Shown piece by piece: positions 54,510 to 62,981 of a stretch of 64,000 bases of DNA. A program made the translations under genes and the position numbers. This stretch comes from an uncultured Dyadobacter sp. (lineage in GTDB: Bacteria; Bacteroidota; Bacteroidia; Cytophagales; Spirosomataceae), in assembly GCF_946482605.1 (NCBI RefSeq), contig NZ_CAMLSE010000042.1, positions 1 to 64,000 on the forward strand. The letters run 5' to 3'. Every line of letters starts with the position of its first letter. Positions within the stretch are counted from its first letter, which is position 1. The notes beneath the pieces are model-generated. The model ran no database searches. It was not told the DNA's origin and saw nothing but the letters and a program-made list of their open reading frames with translations.

Positions 54510-57500
54510 TCAAAACCCCACCGTCAACCCCAGCGTATACACTTTTGCATTTGGGTAGGAACCGCGGTCGATACCTATGGCGGTGTCGGTGTTTGAGCCT
54601 ACGTTACTCGATTCAGGATCCGGCCCGGTGTATTTGGTGAAAGTCAGGACATTGGTGGCACTGGCGAAAACACGGATATTCAGTTTATCTTTGAACACCG
54701 AAGACGGCACATTGTAGGCCAGGCTGACGTTTTTCAGCCTTACGAAACTGCCATTTTCAACGAACCTGCTCGACTGCGTAAATGGCTGATAGGTTTTCGT
54801 AAATGCAGGGATATCCGAATTTTCATTACCGGGTCGGTAGTAATCACGGATCTCGGTCAGCAGGAACTGCCTCGCTTCACCCGAACCGGACATCGCGCCC
54901 GCCCGGGTGTAGTTCAGTTTATCCAGGCCGAAAGCCCCTTGAAAGAAGACATTCAGACTGAATCCTCCGTAGGTAAATGTGTTATTCCAACCGCCAGTCA
55001 ATTTCGGGAACGCATGGCCCACGATCTGGAAGTCGTCGGTGGTGATCGTATTATCGCCGTTCACATCCTGGTAATGCGGGTCACCTGGCACGCGCCCCTG
55101 CTTGGCAGCCAAATCGGCCTCCCCCGGTTTGAATGTACCGAGGTATTTCAGGCCCCAATAGGAGCCCAGCGGCTGTCCCGGCATGAGCATAAACTCATTG
55201 GTAATGGACATACCGCCGCCTGCTCCCGTGCCTGTGCCGAGACGCGGCAGGCCACCCAGACTCACTACTTCGTTTTTGAGGGTAGAAAGGTTCAGGTTCG
55301 TTTCCCAGCTGAATTTCCCCTTTTCAACAGGGGTACCGCCGATAGAAAACTCGAATCCGCTGTTTTTGACCTCGCCTACATTGCGCGGCTGTGTACCCCC
55401 GCCCGCGTAGTTGGGCAGCTGCACATTGAGCAGCAGGTCCGTAGTTCTTTTATTGAAATAATCCGCTTCAAAATGCAGGCGACCATTCAGGAACTCCATT
55501 TCGATGCCTATGTCGGTTTGGGTCGTTGTTTCCCATTTCAGGTTCTTATTACCCTGGTTACCCTGGATCACCCCGGCCGTCACGCCGGTATTGTTAAACC
55601 CGACCTGGGTAGAGTTATAAGGCGACAAGGTGGCATAGGGGTTAATGGCCTGGCTACCCGTTTTACCCCAGCTTCCGCGCAATTTCAGGTTGCTGAACAC
55701 ATTGAGGTTTTTGATAAATTCCTCCTCAGACATCCGCCATCCCAAAGCCACTGACGGGAAAACGCTGTTCCGGTTGGCCTCGCTGAATTTGGAAGAACCG
55801 TCGCGGCGTATCGCGGCCGTAAGCAGGTACTTGTCTTTGAATGCGTAATTTACCCGGCCCAATAGTGAGAGCAATGTCCATTTGGAAAATCCTGAACTCA
55901 CCGTGGCTGCTGAATTACCTCCGATATTGTCGTAGCCCAACTGCGGAAAACGCAGGCCATTGGCCGTTGCGGTGAAGTTCTTATCCGTAAACTGCTGCGT
56001 TTCCAGAACCGCTACCGCGTTGATCGAATGGTTGCCCAATGTGATGTTGTAGTTCAATGCATTCGTATTCTGCAAAGTCACCTGGTCGGCCGAATAACGG
56101 GTCGCATTAGGGTTGTTGTTCGATAACCGCTTGCCATTGAAGTTCTTATTCTGCGCATCCAGGTAGTTGATTGCATATTGCAGGTCCAGTGACAGCCCCT
56201 TGACCGGCAACTGGTAGTTCAGGCCGCCGATCGCATTGATGTTCATACGTTCTGTATCGATCGATTTATCGTAGAGATGATCGAGCGGGCTTCTGGAAAC
56301 CGAGCCGGTTGGGTCGGCAAATGTGGGCTGACCATCGGCCCCGTATGCCGGCGTTGTGGGTGCCCATTGCAAAGCCTCTATCAGTGCGCCGCCGCCGTCA
56401 GTGTTGTGGTTGGCTGTTTTCGCACCCGAAAGGTTAAGCCGGAGCGAAAGGTTCTTATTGAGCTGTGTGCTCAGGTTGGTCCGCAGCACATAACGCTTAA
56501 ATCCGCTGTTTTCTACTATGCCTTTCTGATTTACATAGTTGCCGGAGATCAGGAAGGAGGTCTTTTCGTTGCCGCCGGACACGGTTACCTGGTGCTGCTG
56601 TCCGCTGCCGTTCCGGTAAACAAGGTCCTGCCAGTCGGTACCGCCATTCTTTTTGAAATCATCGATCTGTGCTGTCGTAAACGGCGCATTAGAGCCGGTA
56701 GCCAACGCGCGGGCATTGACGATCTCAGCGAATTCTCCTGCCGGAAGAATGTCAAACTTCTTGATCACATTCGATACGCTTCCCTGACCTTCGTAGTTGA
56801 CCTTAATGCCTTTGGCCCCTTTCTTCGTCGTGATAATGATCACCCCGTTGGCGCCGCGACTACCATAAATGGACGTGGAGGCGGCATCCTTCAGCACTTG
56901 CAGCGACTCGATATCGTTGGGGTTCAACAGGTTGTAATTAGCACCCACAAACCCGTCGATGACGTACAGCGGGTCGTTGTTGCCAAGTACCGAGTTGGCC
57001 CCGCGGACCCGCACCCGCGAGTCACCACCCGGGGCACCGTTGGATTGTGTCACCTGTACCCCCGCGGCCCGTCCCTGCAACACCTGGTCGAGTCGCGTGA
57101 CCGGCTGCTGTGAAAATTCACGGGTAGAAACCACCGATAATGCACCCGTCACGTCGGTTTTCTTCTGCGTACCATACCCTACCACCACCAGCTCCCCCAA
57201 ACTGCGGGACTCCTGTGTCAATTTCACTTCGATCACCGATCGGTTGCCGATAGCCACGGTCTGACTTTCGTAACCGATAAAGGAAAAAACCAAAGTTCCG
57301 CTCCCCGGCGCATTGAGCACAAAATTCCCCTCACCGTCCGTCACGGTTCCCTGCGAAGTCCCGCTGATCAGGATGCTCACACCCGGGAGGGCGGCATTGT
57401 CCTGATCTGTCACTTTTCCGGTCACCCTGGCGTTCTGAGCAAACAGGTATCCCTGCGCCAGAACGAGATGTACCAAGCATAAACCCAGCAATTTTCTCAT
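54510..57500 (-). CDS. SusC/RagA-family TonB-linked outer membrane protein
   Basis: About 996 residues. Signal peptide (LLGLCLVHLVLAQGYLFA), carboxypeptidase-regulatory-like domain (about 26-105, RVTGKVTDQDNAALPGVSIL), plug (about 107 onward, VVVGYGTQKKTDVTGALSVV, DPLYVIDGFVG, KDAASTSIYGSRGANGVI) and a beta-barrel ending in a phenylalanine (GLTVGF). The ATG at 57500 starts the signal peptide; the longer frame to 57512 starts with TTG. It heads the susC-susD pair of the sugar-acid cluster, and a LacI-type AACGTT site lies about 65 bp upstream. Confidence 0.95.
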   Translation of the reverse strand: MRKLLGLCLVHLVLAQGYLFAQNARVTGKVTDQDNAALPGVSILISGTSQGTVTDGEGNFVLNAPGSGTLVFSFIGYESQTVAIGNRSVIEVKLTQESRSLGELVVVGYGTQKKTDVTGALSVVSTREFSQQPVTRLDQVLQGRAAGVQVTQSNGAPGGDSRVRVRGANSVLGNNDPLYVIDGFVGANYNLLNPNDIESLQVLKDAASTSIYGSRGANGVIIITTKKGAKGIKVNYEGQGSVSNVIKKFDILPAGEFAEIVNARALATGSNAPFTTAQIDDFKKNGGTDWQDLVYRNGSGQQHQVTVSGGNEKTSFLISGNYVNQKGIVENSGFKRYVLRTNLSTQLNKNLSLRLNLSGAKTANHNTDGGGALIEALQWAPTTPAYGADGQPTFADPTGSVSRSPLDHLYDKSIDTERMNINAIGGLNYQLPVKGLSLDLQYAINYLDAQNKNFNGKRLSNNNPNATRYSADQVTLQNTNALNYNITLGNHSINAVAVLETQQFTDKNFTATANGLRFPQLGYDNIGGNSAATVSSGFSKWTLLSLLGRVNYAFKDKYLLTAAIRRDGSSKFSEANRNSVFPSVALGWRMSEEEFIKNLNVFSNLKLRGSWGKTGSQAINPYATLSPYNSTQVGFNNTGVTAGVIQGNQGNKNLKWETTTQTDIGIEMEFLNGRLHFEADYFNKRTTDLLLNVQLPNYAGGGTQPRNVGEVKNSGFEFSIGGTPVEKGKFSWETNLNLSTLKNEVVSLGGLPRLGTGTGAGGGMSITNEFMLMPGQPLGSYWGLKYLGTFKPGEADLAAKQGRVPGDPHYQDVNGDNTITTDDFQIVGHAFPKLTGGWNNTFTYGGFSLNVFFQGAFGLDKLNYTRAGAMSGSGEARQFLLTEIRDYYRPGNENSDIPAFTKTYQPFTQSSRFVENGSFVRLKNVSLAYNVPSSVFKDKLNIRVFASATNVLTFTKYTGPDPESSNVGSNTDTAIGIDRGSYPNAKVYTLGLTVGF

Positions 57501-57565
57501 GGTCTCAAACAATATATATTTACATTAAACAATTAAAAAATACAATTTAAATTTCTTAATAGACG

Positions 57566-57571
57566 AACGTT
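57566..57571. promoter_or_regulatory. candidate LacI-type half operator upstream of susC
   Basis: The minus strand reads GGAAACGTTCGTC about 65 bp before the susC start, similar to the core of LacI-family sites (AAACGTTT). The right half is degenerate. It fits control by the LacI regulator of the cluster, but it is only one weak site. Confidence 0.3.
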
Positions 57572-57642
57572 TCCGCACTTCCCGGTTGTAGAGGCCGGAA
57601 GCGTGGTCATGTGCTCAGTATTTCAAATGGTGGTTAGGGTGG

Positions 57643-58887
57643 TTACCAGTCGACGACGGAGCCGTCCAGGGCATTATAACTTTCCGGATTTTTCCAGTCG
57701 TGGCCGATCTTGTCTTTCAGTTGGTCCTCATCCAGTTCAATGCCGAGGCCGGGCTTGGTTGGGACCATAACGGTTCCGTCCTTTTGCAGCTTAAAGGGTT
57801 CTTTGAGATAACCTTCACCCAATGTAACCTGCTCCTGTACGAGGAAGTTGGGAACACTGGCCGCCAATTGCAGACCGGTCGCGAGCGAAATGGGTCCCAT
57901 CGGGTTGTGCGGGGCAATGGGTATGTAGTAAGCTTCGGCCATTCCGGCGATGATCCTGCCTTCGGTGAAGCCGCCGGCATGACACAAATCAGGCTGGATA
58001 ATGCTTGCGGCGCCCTTTTCCAGGATTTCGCGGAAGCCCCATTTCGTAAAAATCCGCTCGCCGGTGGCAATGGGAATATGGGTTCCGCGGGCAATGTCCA
58101 CCAGCGTATCGACATTCTGCGCCTGGCACGGCTCCTCTACAAACATCGGCTGGTATTGTTCCAGCTCCTTAATGAGGACTTTGGAGGTCTGCTGCGGCAC
58201 AGCCCCGTGAAAATCGATGGCAATGTCCATTTCCGGCCCTCCTGCTTCCCGGAGCGACGCAAAATTGTCGGCCGCATACCGGATGAATGCAGGGTTTTCG
58301 ACAAAGTTGGATGGATTTTTCTTGGCCACGCCCGTCTTGATCACCGTAAAACCCTCGGCTTTGCGCTTTTTCATGTCATCGGCATTTGCCGCACGGCCAT
58401 ACACCCGTACGCGGTCACGGGTGGGCCCGCCCAGGAGCTCATGCACCGGCACACCGAGCAGCTTGCCCTTGATATCCCAAAGCGCCTGGTCGATGCCGCT
58501 CAATGCGCTGGTCAGTATCGGCCCGCCGCGATAGAATGCATGCCGGTAAATGGCCTGCCAGTGGTGCACAACGGCCCGCGGGTCCTTCCCTACCAGGTAT
58601 GGTTCCACTTCCTGAATGGCGGTTTTGATCGTCAATGCCCGACCTTCCAGCAGCGGTTCGCCCAGGCCCACAATGCCTGCGTCCGTATGGATTTTAAGAA
58701 AGATCCATCGGGGCTTCACCAGGAAAGTTTCCAGTTTCGTGATCTTAACCTTGCCATAAGCCTGGAAAGGCACCGGGTTGGATGCATAGGAGGTATTCGG
58801 AAGCAGGATCGAGCCGGTAGCCGCGATCCCGAGCACCGACTGGATAGCTGACCGGCGCGATAAGGTAGATTTGGAGTTTGATTTCAT
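57643..58887 (-). CDS. D-galactonate dehydratase-like enzyme with Tat signal (enolase superfamily)
   Basis: A 414-residue mandelate-racemase-subgroup enzyme, closest by motif to DgoD, which dehydrates D-galactonate to 2-keto-3-deoxygalactonate. After a Tat signal (S-R-R-S-A-I-Q at about 10-16, cleavage near SYA) it reads KITKLETFLVKPRWIFLKI, GGPILTSALSGIDQALWDI and LLGVPVHELLGG. Metal and acid-base residues are in IDFHGAV, FVEEP, IATGERIF and the base histidine in IAPHNPMGP. The cytoplasmic E. coli DgoD has no signal, so this one is unusual in being exported. It starts 4 bp after the stop of the next enolase-superfamily gene. Confidence 0.88.
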   Translation of the reverse strand: MKSNSKSTLSRRSAIQSVLGIAATGSILLPNTSYASNPVPFQAYGKVKITKLETFLVKPRWIFLKIHTDAGIVGLGEPLLEGRALTIKTAIQEVEPYLVGKDPRAVVHHWQAIYRHAFYRGGPILTSALSGIDQALWDIKGKLLGVPVHELLGGPTRDRVRVYGRAANADDMKKRKAEGFTVIKTGVAKKNPSNFVENPAFIRYAADNFASLREAGGPEMDIAIDFHGAVPQQTSKVLIKELEQYQPMFVEEPCQAQNVDTLVDIARGTHIPIATGERIFTKWGFREILEKGAASIIQPDLCHAGGFTEGRIIAGMAEAYYIPIAPHNPMGPISLATGLQLAASVPNFLVQEQVTLGEGYLKEPFKLQKDGTVMVPTKPGLGIELDEDQLKDKIGHDWKNPESYNALDGSVVDW

Positions 58888-58891
58888 GTAT

Positions 58892-60133
58892 TTACCAGTT
58901 ATGGATAGAACCGTCAGGACTTTTCAGGATCGGGTGCGGGAACTTGGTCTTCTCCTTGACCTCCATCACGAACGTCGCTTTCTTGGGATCGAATTTCACA
59001 CCCAGGCCAGGCGCATCGTTGAGGTATAGCTTTCCGTTTTTGAAGTTGATAAAATCCTCGTTGAAGTAAGGCGGCCGTTCGGGTTCACCTCCGCCCAGCT
59101 CCATCAGGGCCCGCGCGGGACTGCTCGAACCCAGCACATGAACCAGGGTAGCGGTAGACAATGGTCCCGTAAAATGCGGGATCATCCCCACATAATGCGT
59201 TTCGCACATGGATGCGAGTTTTTTGAATTCGCCTATCCCCCCGGTATTAGGCAGGGTGAATCGGGTGTAATCGATCCAGCGATTTTCGATAAACTCGTTG
59301 CTGTCCCAGCGGTCGCCAAACTGCTCCCCTACCGCGATCGGTACCTTGGTCATCGATCGCACCGTTTTGTACACCGACGGGTTCTCCGAACGGATAATGT
59401 CTTCCACAAAATAGGGTTCCAGCGATTCCAGTGCGTTGCATATTTTCAAACCGTCGGTCATATCAAAACGGGTGTGGAGATCGATAGCCCACTTCCCACC
59501 GCCGCCGACCGCCTCGTCGATACGCTTGCAGAATTCGATGGTTTTCTTCACGTTTTCGTAGAAGTCAAACGGCTGGTCGCCATTGCCGCCCGTAGGACCA
59601 ATCCGGTACGATCGCAGGCCCGCTTCGATGCAATCCCGTGCCCGTTCCTCCTCCGTCTTCGCTTTGGAAGCCCGGAAACCGGTGGCGTAGCATTCAACGT
59701 AATCGCGGGTGGCTCCTCCCAACAATTCGTATACAGGCACATTTAATGCCTTACCCTTGATGTCCCATAAGGCCATCTCCAATGCTCCCAGTGCGTGCAA
59801 TTTCTCACGCCCGGGAGGGTAAAACATGCCCCTGTACACATTTTGCCAGATGTGCTCAATCCGGAACGGATCCTCACCAATCATCATCTGGGCGCATTGT
59901 TCGATCATATCTTTGGAACCGCCTTCTCCAATGCCGATGATGCCACCATCGGTCTCGATCTCGACAATTCCCCTTGCCTGGTTGAACAACGGTTTATTGT
60001 AGCCCGGAGCCGCATAGTAACGGATTTTGGTGATCTTCATCTTGGAGGCAGCCTCTGCTTTCATCACCGGAAGGCCGGCAGCAACAGCAGCAGTGCCCAG
60101 GAAGGCGGTTTTTATAAAATTTCGTCTTTGCAT
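58892..60133 (-). CDS. mandelate racemase/muconate lactonizing-type enzyme with Tat signal
   Basis: A 413-residue enolase-superfamily member of unknown substrate. Tat signal R-R-N-F-I-K (3-8), cleavage near AEA. It keeps the acid-base frame: AIDLHTRFD (metal and proton relay), YFVEDII, IAVGEQFG and the histidine in GMIPHFTGP. The N-terminal capping domain contains GIIGIGEGGSKDM and FYPPGREKLHALGALEMALWDI. It differs from both its neighbours in the cap, so it probably acts on another aldonate. It is probably cotranscribed with the DgoD-like gene. Confidence 0.85.
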   Translation of the reverse strand: MQRRNFIKTAFLGTAAVAAGLPVMKAEAASKMKITKIRYYAAPGYNKPLFNQARGIVEIETDGGIIGIGEGGSKDMIEQCAQMMIGEDPFRIEHIWQNVYRGMFYPPGREKLHALGALEMALWDIKGKALNVPVYELLGGATRDYVECYATGFRASKAKTEEERARDCIEAGLRSYRIGPTGGNGDQPFDFYENVKKTIEFCKRIDEAVGGGGKWAIDLHTRFDMTDGLKICNALESLEPYFVEDIIRSENPSVYKTVRSMTKVPIAVGEQFGDRWDSNEFIENRWIDYTRFTLPNTGGIGEFKKLASMCETHYVGMIPHFTGPLSTATLVHVLGSSSPARALMELGGGEPERPPYFNEDFINFKNGKLYLNDAPGLGVKFDPKKATFVMEVKEKTKFPHPILKSPDGSIHNW

Positions 60134-60201
60134 GGTAATGGGGTTTGTTCAGGGATTTTTTTGGTCAGTTGTGCTCGGAAGCGGTTTCGCGTTTGTCAGG
60201 A

Positions 60202-60454
60202 GGTTCCTAAGGAGCCACATTGTATCGTTCGCATTCATTTGTCTAGAAACAGGAGGCTCCGCAGGAGCCAAACTATGTCGTTCTCATTTCATTTGTCTAG
60301 AAACGGGGGGCTCCGCAGGAGCCACATTATATCGCTAGCATTCTCGTTCTAGAAACAGGGGGCTCCGCAGGAGCCTCTTTGGTTTGCCCCGGAGGGGCAT
60401 CCTGTTTCTAGAAAACGCCAACGAATTTGGGAATATCGCGGCTCCGGAGGAGCC
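60202..60454. repeat. array of short G/C-rich palindromes with 3-nt loops (REP-like)
   Basis: GGCTCC-GCA-GGAGCC occurs at 60255-60269, 60309-60323 and 60361-60375, with an imperfect copy at 60202-60216; the period is 52 to 54 bp and the spacer (ATTTGTCTAGAAACAGG-like) is repeated too. TGCCCC-GGA-GGGGCA (60385-60399) and GGCTCC-GGA-GGAGCC (60440-60454) follow. CCTGTTTCTAGA near 60401 is the inverse of the spacer word, so the array turns around there, as in bacterial interspersed mosaic elements. No protein gene is present. Confidence 0.85.
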
Positions 60455-60527
60455 TCCTGGCTGCGTTCATGCCCCCGGCCATCGTTGATTTTCCATCCCT
60501 GCGCTCCCCCTTGCAACCGCCTGTTCA

Positions 60528-60539
60528 TTAAACGTTTAA
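60528..60539. promoter_or_regulatory. candidate LacI-family operator TTAAACGTTTAA
   Basis: A perfect 12-bp palindrome centred on CG, the classic pattern of LacI/CcpA-type operators, lying 18 bp after the lacI stop. It is upstream of the two enolase-superfamily genes on the minus strand, though separated from them by the palindrome array. Confidence 0.45.
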
Positions 60540-60557
60540 GCATGCAGGTAAAAAAAA

Positions 60558-61595
60558 TCAGCCGCTCAGCAAGGCCGTTCTGGTTTTTGATGACTCCCTT
60601 GCGATCAGTTTCGCCTCCATCAGGATCTGCTTCATACCTTCATCCGGGTTTTTTAGTTTTTTCAGCAAATACTCCACCGCTGTTTTTCCAAGCAACTCCA
60701 ATGGCTGACGCACATAGGTAATCGGGCAATAATACAGGTCGAAGACTTCCGCCTGACCGAAACTGACGATCGCCAGATCGGAAGGAACTTTGAGACGGAG
60801 CTCGTTGATATATTTCAACCCATTGATTGCCAATCCGTAAGTCGCAAAAATGATCGCTTCGACCTTTTGTTCCGACGCCGTCATTTCATCGATGGCAATT
60901 TTCACCTCGCTGTCCATCCGCTCGAAATGCACCGCTTTGAGCCAGGATTCCTGAAAATCGACCCCGCTATCTCGTAATGCGTGCTTATATCCCCGGACGC
61001 GTTCTTCCATGTGGTACATATTTGAGTCGTAGGCAATGATCCCGATGCGGGAGTAGCCGTTCTTCACGAGGTGTATCCCCGCGTCGTAGGATGCTTTGTA
61101 ATTATTGGTGGCAACAAAATCGGTTTGTATTTCGGGAAAGTGACGGTCCAGGAGCACAAACGGAATGTTGCGCTCTTTGAGGTAATGTACCTGGCTTTCG
61201 GAACCTTCGCAGGATACGATAATGAAACCATCCACCTGCCTGTTAATCAGCACATTGAGCAAGTCCCAGGACTTGTCGGCGTGCTCATCGCAGCTTCCGA
61301 TGATCACCGTGTAGCCGTTCTTTTTCGCCTCGTCTTCGACCACCCGGGCAATGTTGGCAAAAAACGGGTTCGAAATATCCGCGATAATGAGGCCGATCGT
61401 GTGCGTTTTGCCGCTCCTGAGGCTTTTGGCCAAATGGTTTGGCTGGTAATTCAATTCCTTTGCTATCAGTTTGATTTTATGGGCGATGGCTTCCCCTACC
61501 CTGGTCTCCTTTTCTTTGCCGTTGAGGACGTAGGAAACCAGGGCGGTGGAAACGCCTGCCTGCTGTGCGATATCTTTCAGCGATGTTTTTTTCAT
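60558..61595 (-). CDS. LacI/GalR-family transcription regulator
   Basis: A 345-residue regulator: HTH at about 3-30 (TSLKDIAQQAGVSTALVSYVLNG), hinge helix (YQPNHLAKSLRSGKTHTIGLI) and a periplasmic-binding-protein-like ligand domain (TIGLIIADISNPFFA, FVLLDRHFPEIQTDFVATNN, RIGIIAYDSNMYHMEERVRGY, AIVSFGQAEVFDLYYCPITYV). It most likely controls the sugar-acid cluster and binds a sugar, sugar acid or phosphorylated intermediate. Its ATG overlaps the stop of the upstream dehydratase gene by 4 bp (ATGA), so it is translated with it. Confidence 0.93.
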   Translation of the reverse strand: MKKTSLKDIAQQAGVSTALVSYVLNGKEKETRVGEAIAHKIKLIAKELNYQPNHLAKSLRSGKTHTIGLIIADISNPFFANIARVVEDEAKKNGYTVIIGSCDEHADKSWDLLNVLINRQVDGFIIVSCEGSESQVHYLKERNIPFVLLDRHFPEIQTDFVATNNYKASYDAGIHLVKNGYSRIGIIAYDSNMYHMEERVRGYKHALRDSGVDFQESWLKAVHFERMDSEVKIAIDEMTASEQKVEAIIFATYGLAINGLKYINELRLKVPSDLAIVSFGQAEVFDLYYCPITYVRQPLELLGKTAVEYLLKKLKNPDEGMKQILMEAKLIARESSKTRTALLSG

Positions 61596-62941
61596 GGACG
61601 TATAAGCGTGCCGTCGAATTTTCTTACTTGCCAGTTGGATTTGGTGCTGATCGGGTATTTGGCGGCCGCCTTTTCATTGATATCTACGCCAATACCCGGC
61701 ACCTCGTTCACCGACATATAGCCGTTCTTCATCGTCGGGCAGCCCGAGAATACTTCCAACGTTTTGTCATTGAACTGCACGGCTTCCTGAATGCCGAAGT
61801 TCCACACGGCAAGGTCGATGTGGGCATGTGCCGAATGACCAACGGGGGAAACGTCGCCGGGTCCGTGCCAGGCAGTTTTAACATTGAACCATTCACCCAG
61901 CCGGGCTACTTTCATAGCCGGAGTAACGCCTCCGATCTGCGACACGTGAATGCGGATGAAATCAAACCACTGGTTGGCCATCGGTTCCAGGAATTCATTG
62001 ATGTTGTTAAACAATTCCCCCATGGCCAGCGGCACAGTAGTACTTTGCCGCAAGAGCTTGAACCATTTCATGTTCTCAGGCGAAAAAGGATCCTCGATGA
62101 AGAACGGCCGGTAGTCTTCCAGCTTTTTGATCATGTTGATGGCGTTCATCGGCTGTACACGCTCGTGAATGTCGTGCAGCAGCTCCACTTCTTCCCCGCA
62201 TTGCTTCCGGACCGTTTCGAAGAGAATGGGAATCGCTTTCAGATAGGCGTTCTCATCCATGTAATTGTCGGTTGCTCCGCCGAAACCGGCCTCTTTGAAA
62301 TCAGGTTTTTTGGTGGTGCTGCCGACCGCCCCATAACCTCCCTGCTGGATCCGGATATAGCGGTAACCCTGTTCCTGAATCTTCTTCACGCTCTCGACGG
62401 TCTCTTCGGGTGTACGCCCGTTCGCATGCGTGTAGCAAGGCACGGCGAACCGGCATTTGCCACCCAGCAATTGGTACAGCGGCATGCCTGCCCGTTTTCC
62501 CTTGATATCCCAGAGTGCCTGGTCCAGGCCGCTCAATGCATTGTTGAGCACCGGTCCATTGCGCCAGTAAGAGCTCACGTACGCTCCCTGCCACATGTCT
62601 TCGATGTTATCGACGTCCTTACCTGCACAAAACTCGTTGAGATAGGTATTGATTGCAACCAGTACTACTTCGGCCCGCTGGGTGAACGTGGCGCAGCCCA
62701 GGCCGTACAGCCCGGGCTCCGACGTTTCCACCTTGACCACAATGAGGTTGGAGCCCTGCGGGGCCGTTGCAATCGCGCGAACGCTTTTGATCGTCACGGG
62801 TTTCATAGCCCTGGCATATGCAGGCGTTTCCCGGTCGGCCCTGGCGCTGGGAATACCACCGAACAGTCCCAGCATTCCCGCTGACCCACTCAGTCCCAAG
62901 GCCTTCATCGTATCACGACGGCTCATTCCGTTCTCTTTCAT
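61592..62941 (-). CDS. ManD/RspA-type enolase-superfamily dehydratase with Tat signal
   Basis: A 449-residue member of the mannonate dehydratase (ManD)/RspA subgroup, whose members dehydrate D-mannonate or D-gluconate to 2-keto-3-deoxygluconate. Tat signal S-R-R-D-T-M-K (about 7-13), cleavage near SARA. It shows CYTHANGRTPEETVESVKKI, DIHERVQPMN, FFIEDPF, LAMGELFNNINEF, SQIGGVTPAMKVARLGEWF, WHGPGDVSPVGHSAHAHIDL and GYMSVNEVPGIGVDI, all characteristic of the group. The context of aldose dehydrogenase and keto-deoxy-acid kinase fits gluconate as substrate. It overlaps lacI by 4 bp and follows a susD-like gene after 40 bp. Confidence 0.9.
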   Translation of the reverse strand: MKENGMSRRDTMKALGLSGSAGMLGLFGGIPSARADRETPAYARAMKPVTIKSVRAIATAPQGSNLIVVKVETSEPGLYGLGCATFTQRAEVVLVAINTYLNEFCAGKDVDNIEDMWQGAYVSSYWRNGPVLNNALSGLDQALWDIKGKRAGMPLYQLLGGKCRFAVPCYTHANGRTPEETVESVKKIQEQGYRYIRIQQGGYGAVGSTTKKPDFKEAGFGGATDNYMDENAYLKAIPILFETVRKQCGEEVELLHDIHERVQPMNAINMIKKLEDYRPFFIEDPFSPENMKWFKLLRQSTTVPLAMGELFNNINEFLEPMANQWFDFIRIHVSQIGGVTPAMKVARLGEWFNVKTAWHGPGDVSPVGHSAHAHIDLAVWNFGIQEAVQFNDKTLEVFSGCPTMKNGYMSVNEVPGIGVDINEKAAAKYPISTKSNWQVRKFDGTLIRP

Positions 62942-62981
62942 TTCAATCGTTTTAAAGGTTTAAGAATTGATATCGCTGACG

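Noticed and set aside
57700..58851. A 383-codon frame opposite the DgoD-like gene
   Set aside because: It mirrors the enolase-superfamily frame, has shadow-like composition and no family motif.
60202..60454. Regular repeats at about 53 bp that look like a CRISPR array
   Set aside because: The spacers between palindromes are themselves similar copies rather than unique sequences, and no cas gene is nearby.
61565..62884. A 439-codon plus-strand frame opposite the ManD-like gene
   Set aside because: Antisense to an intact, well-supported gene; no domain visible.
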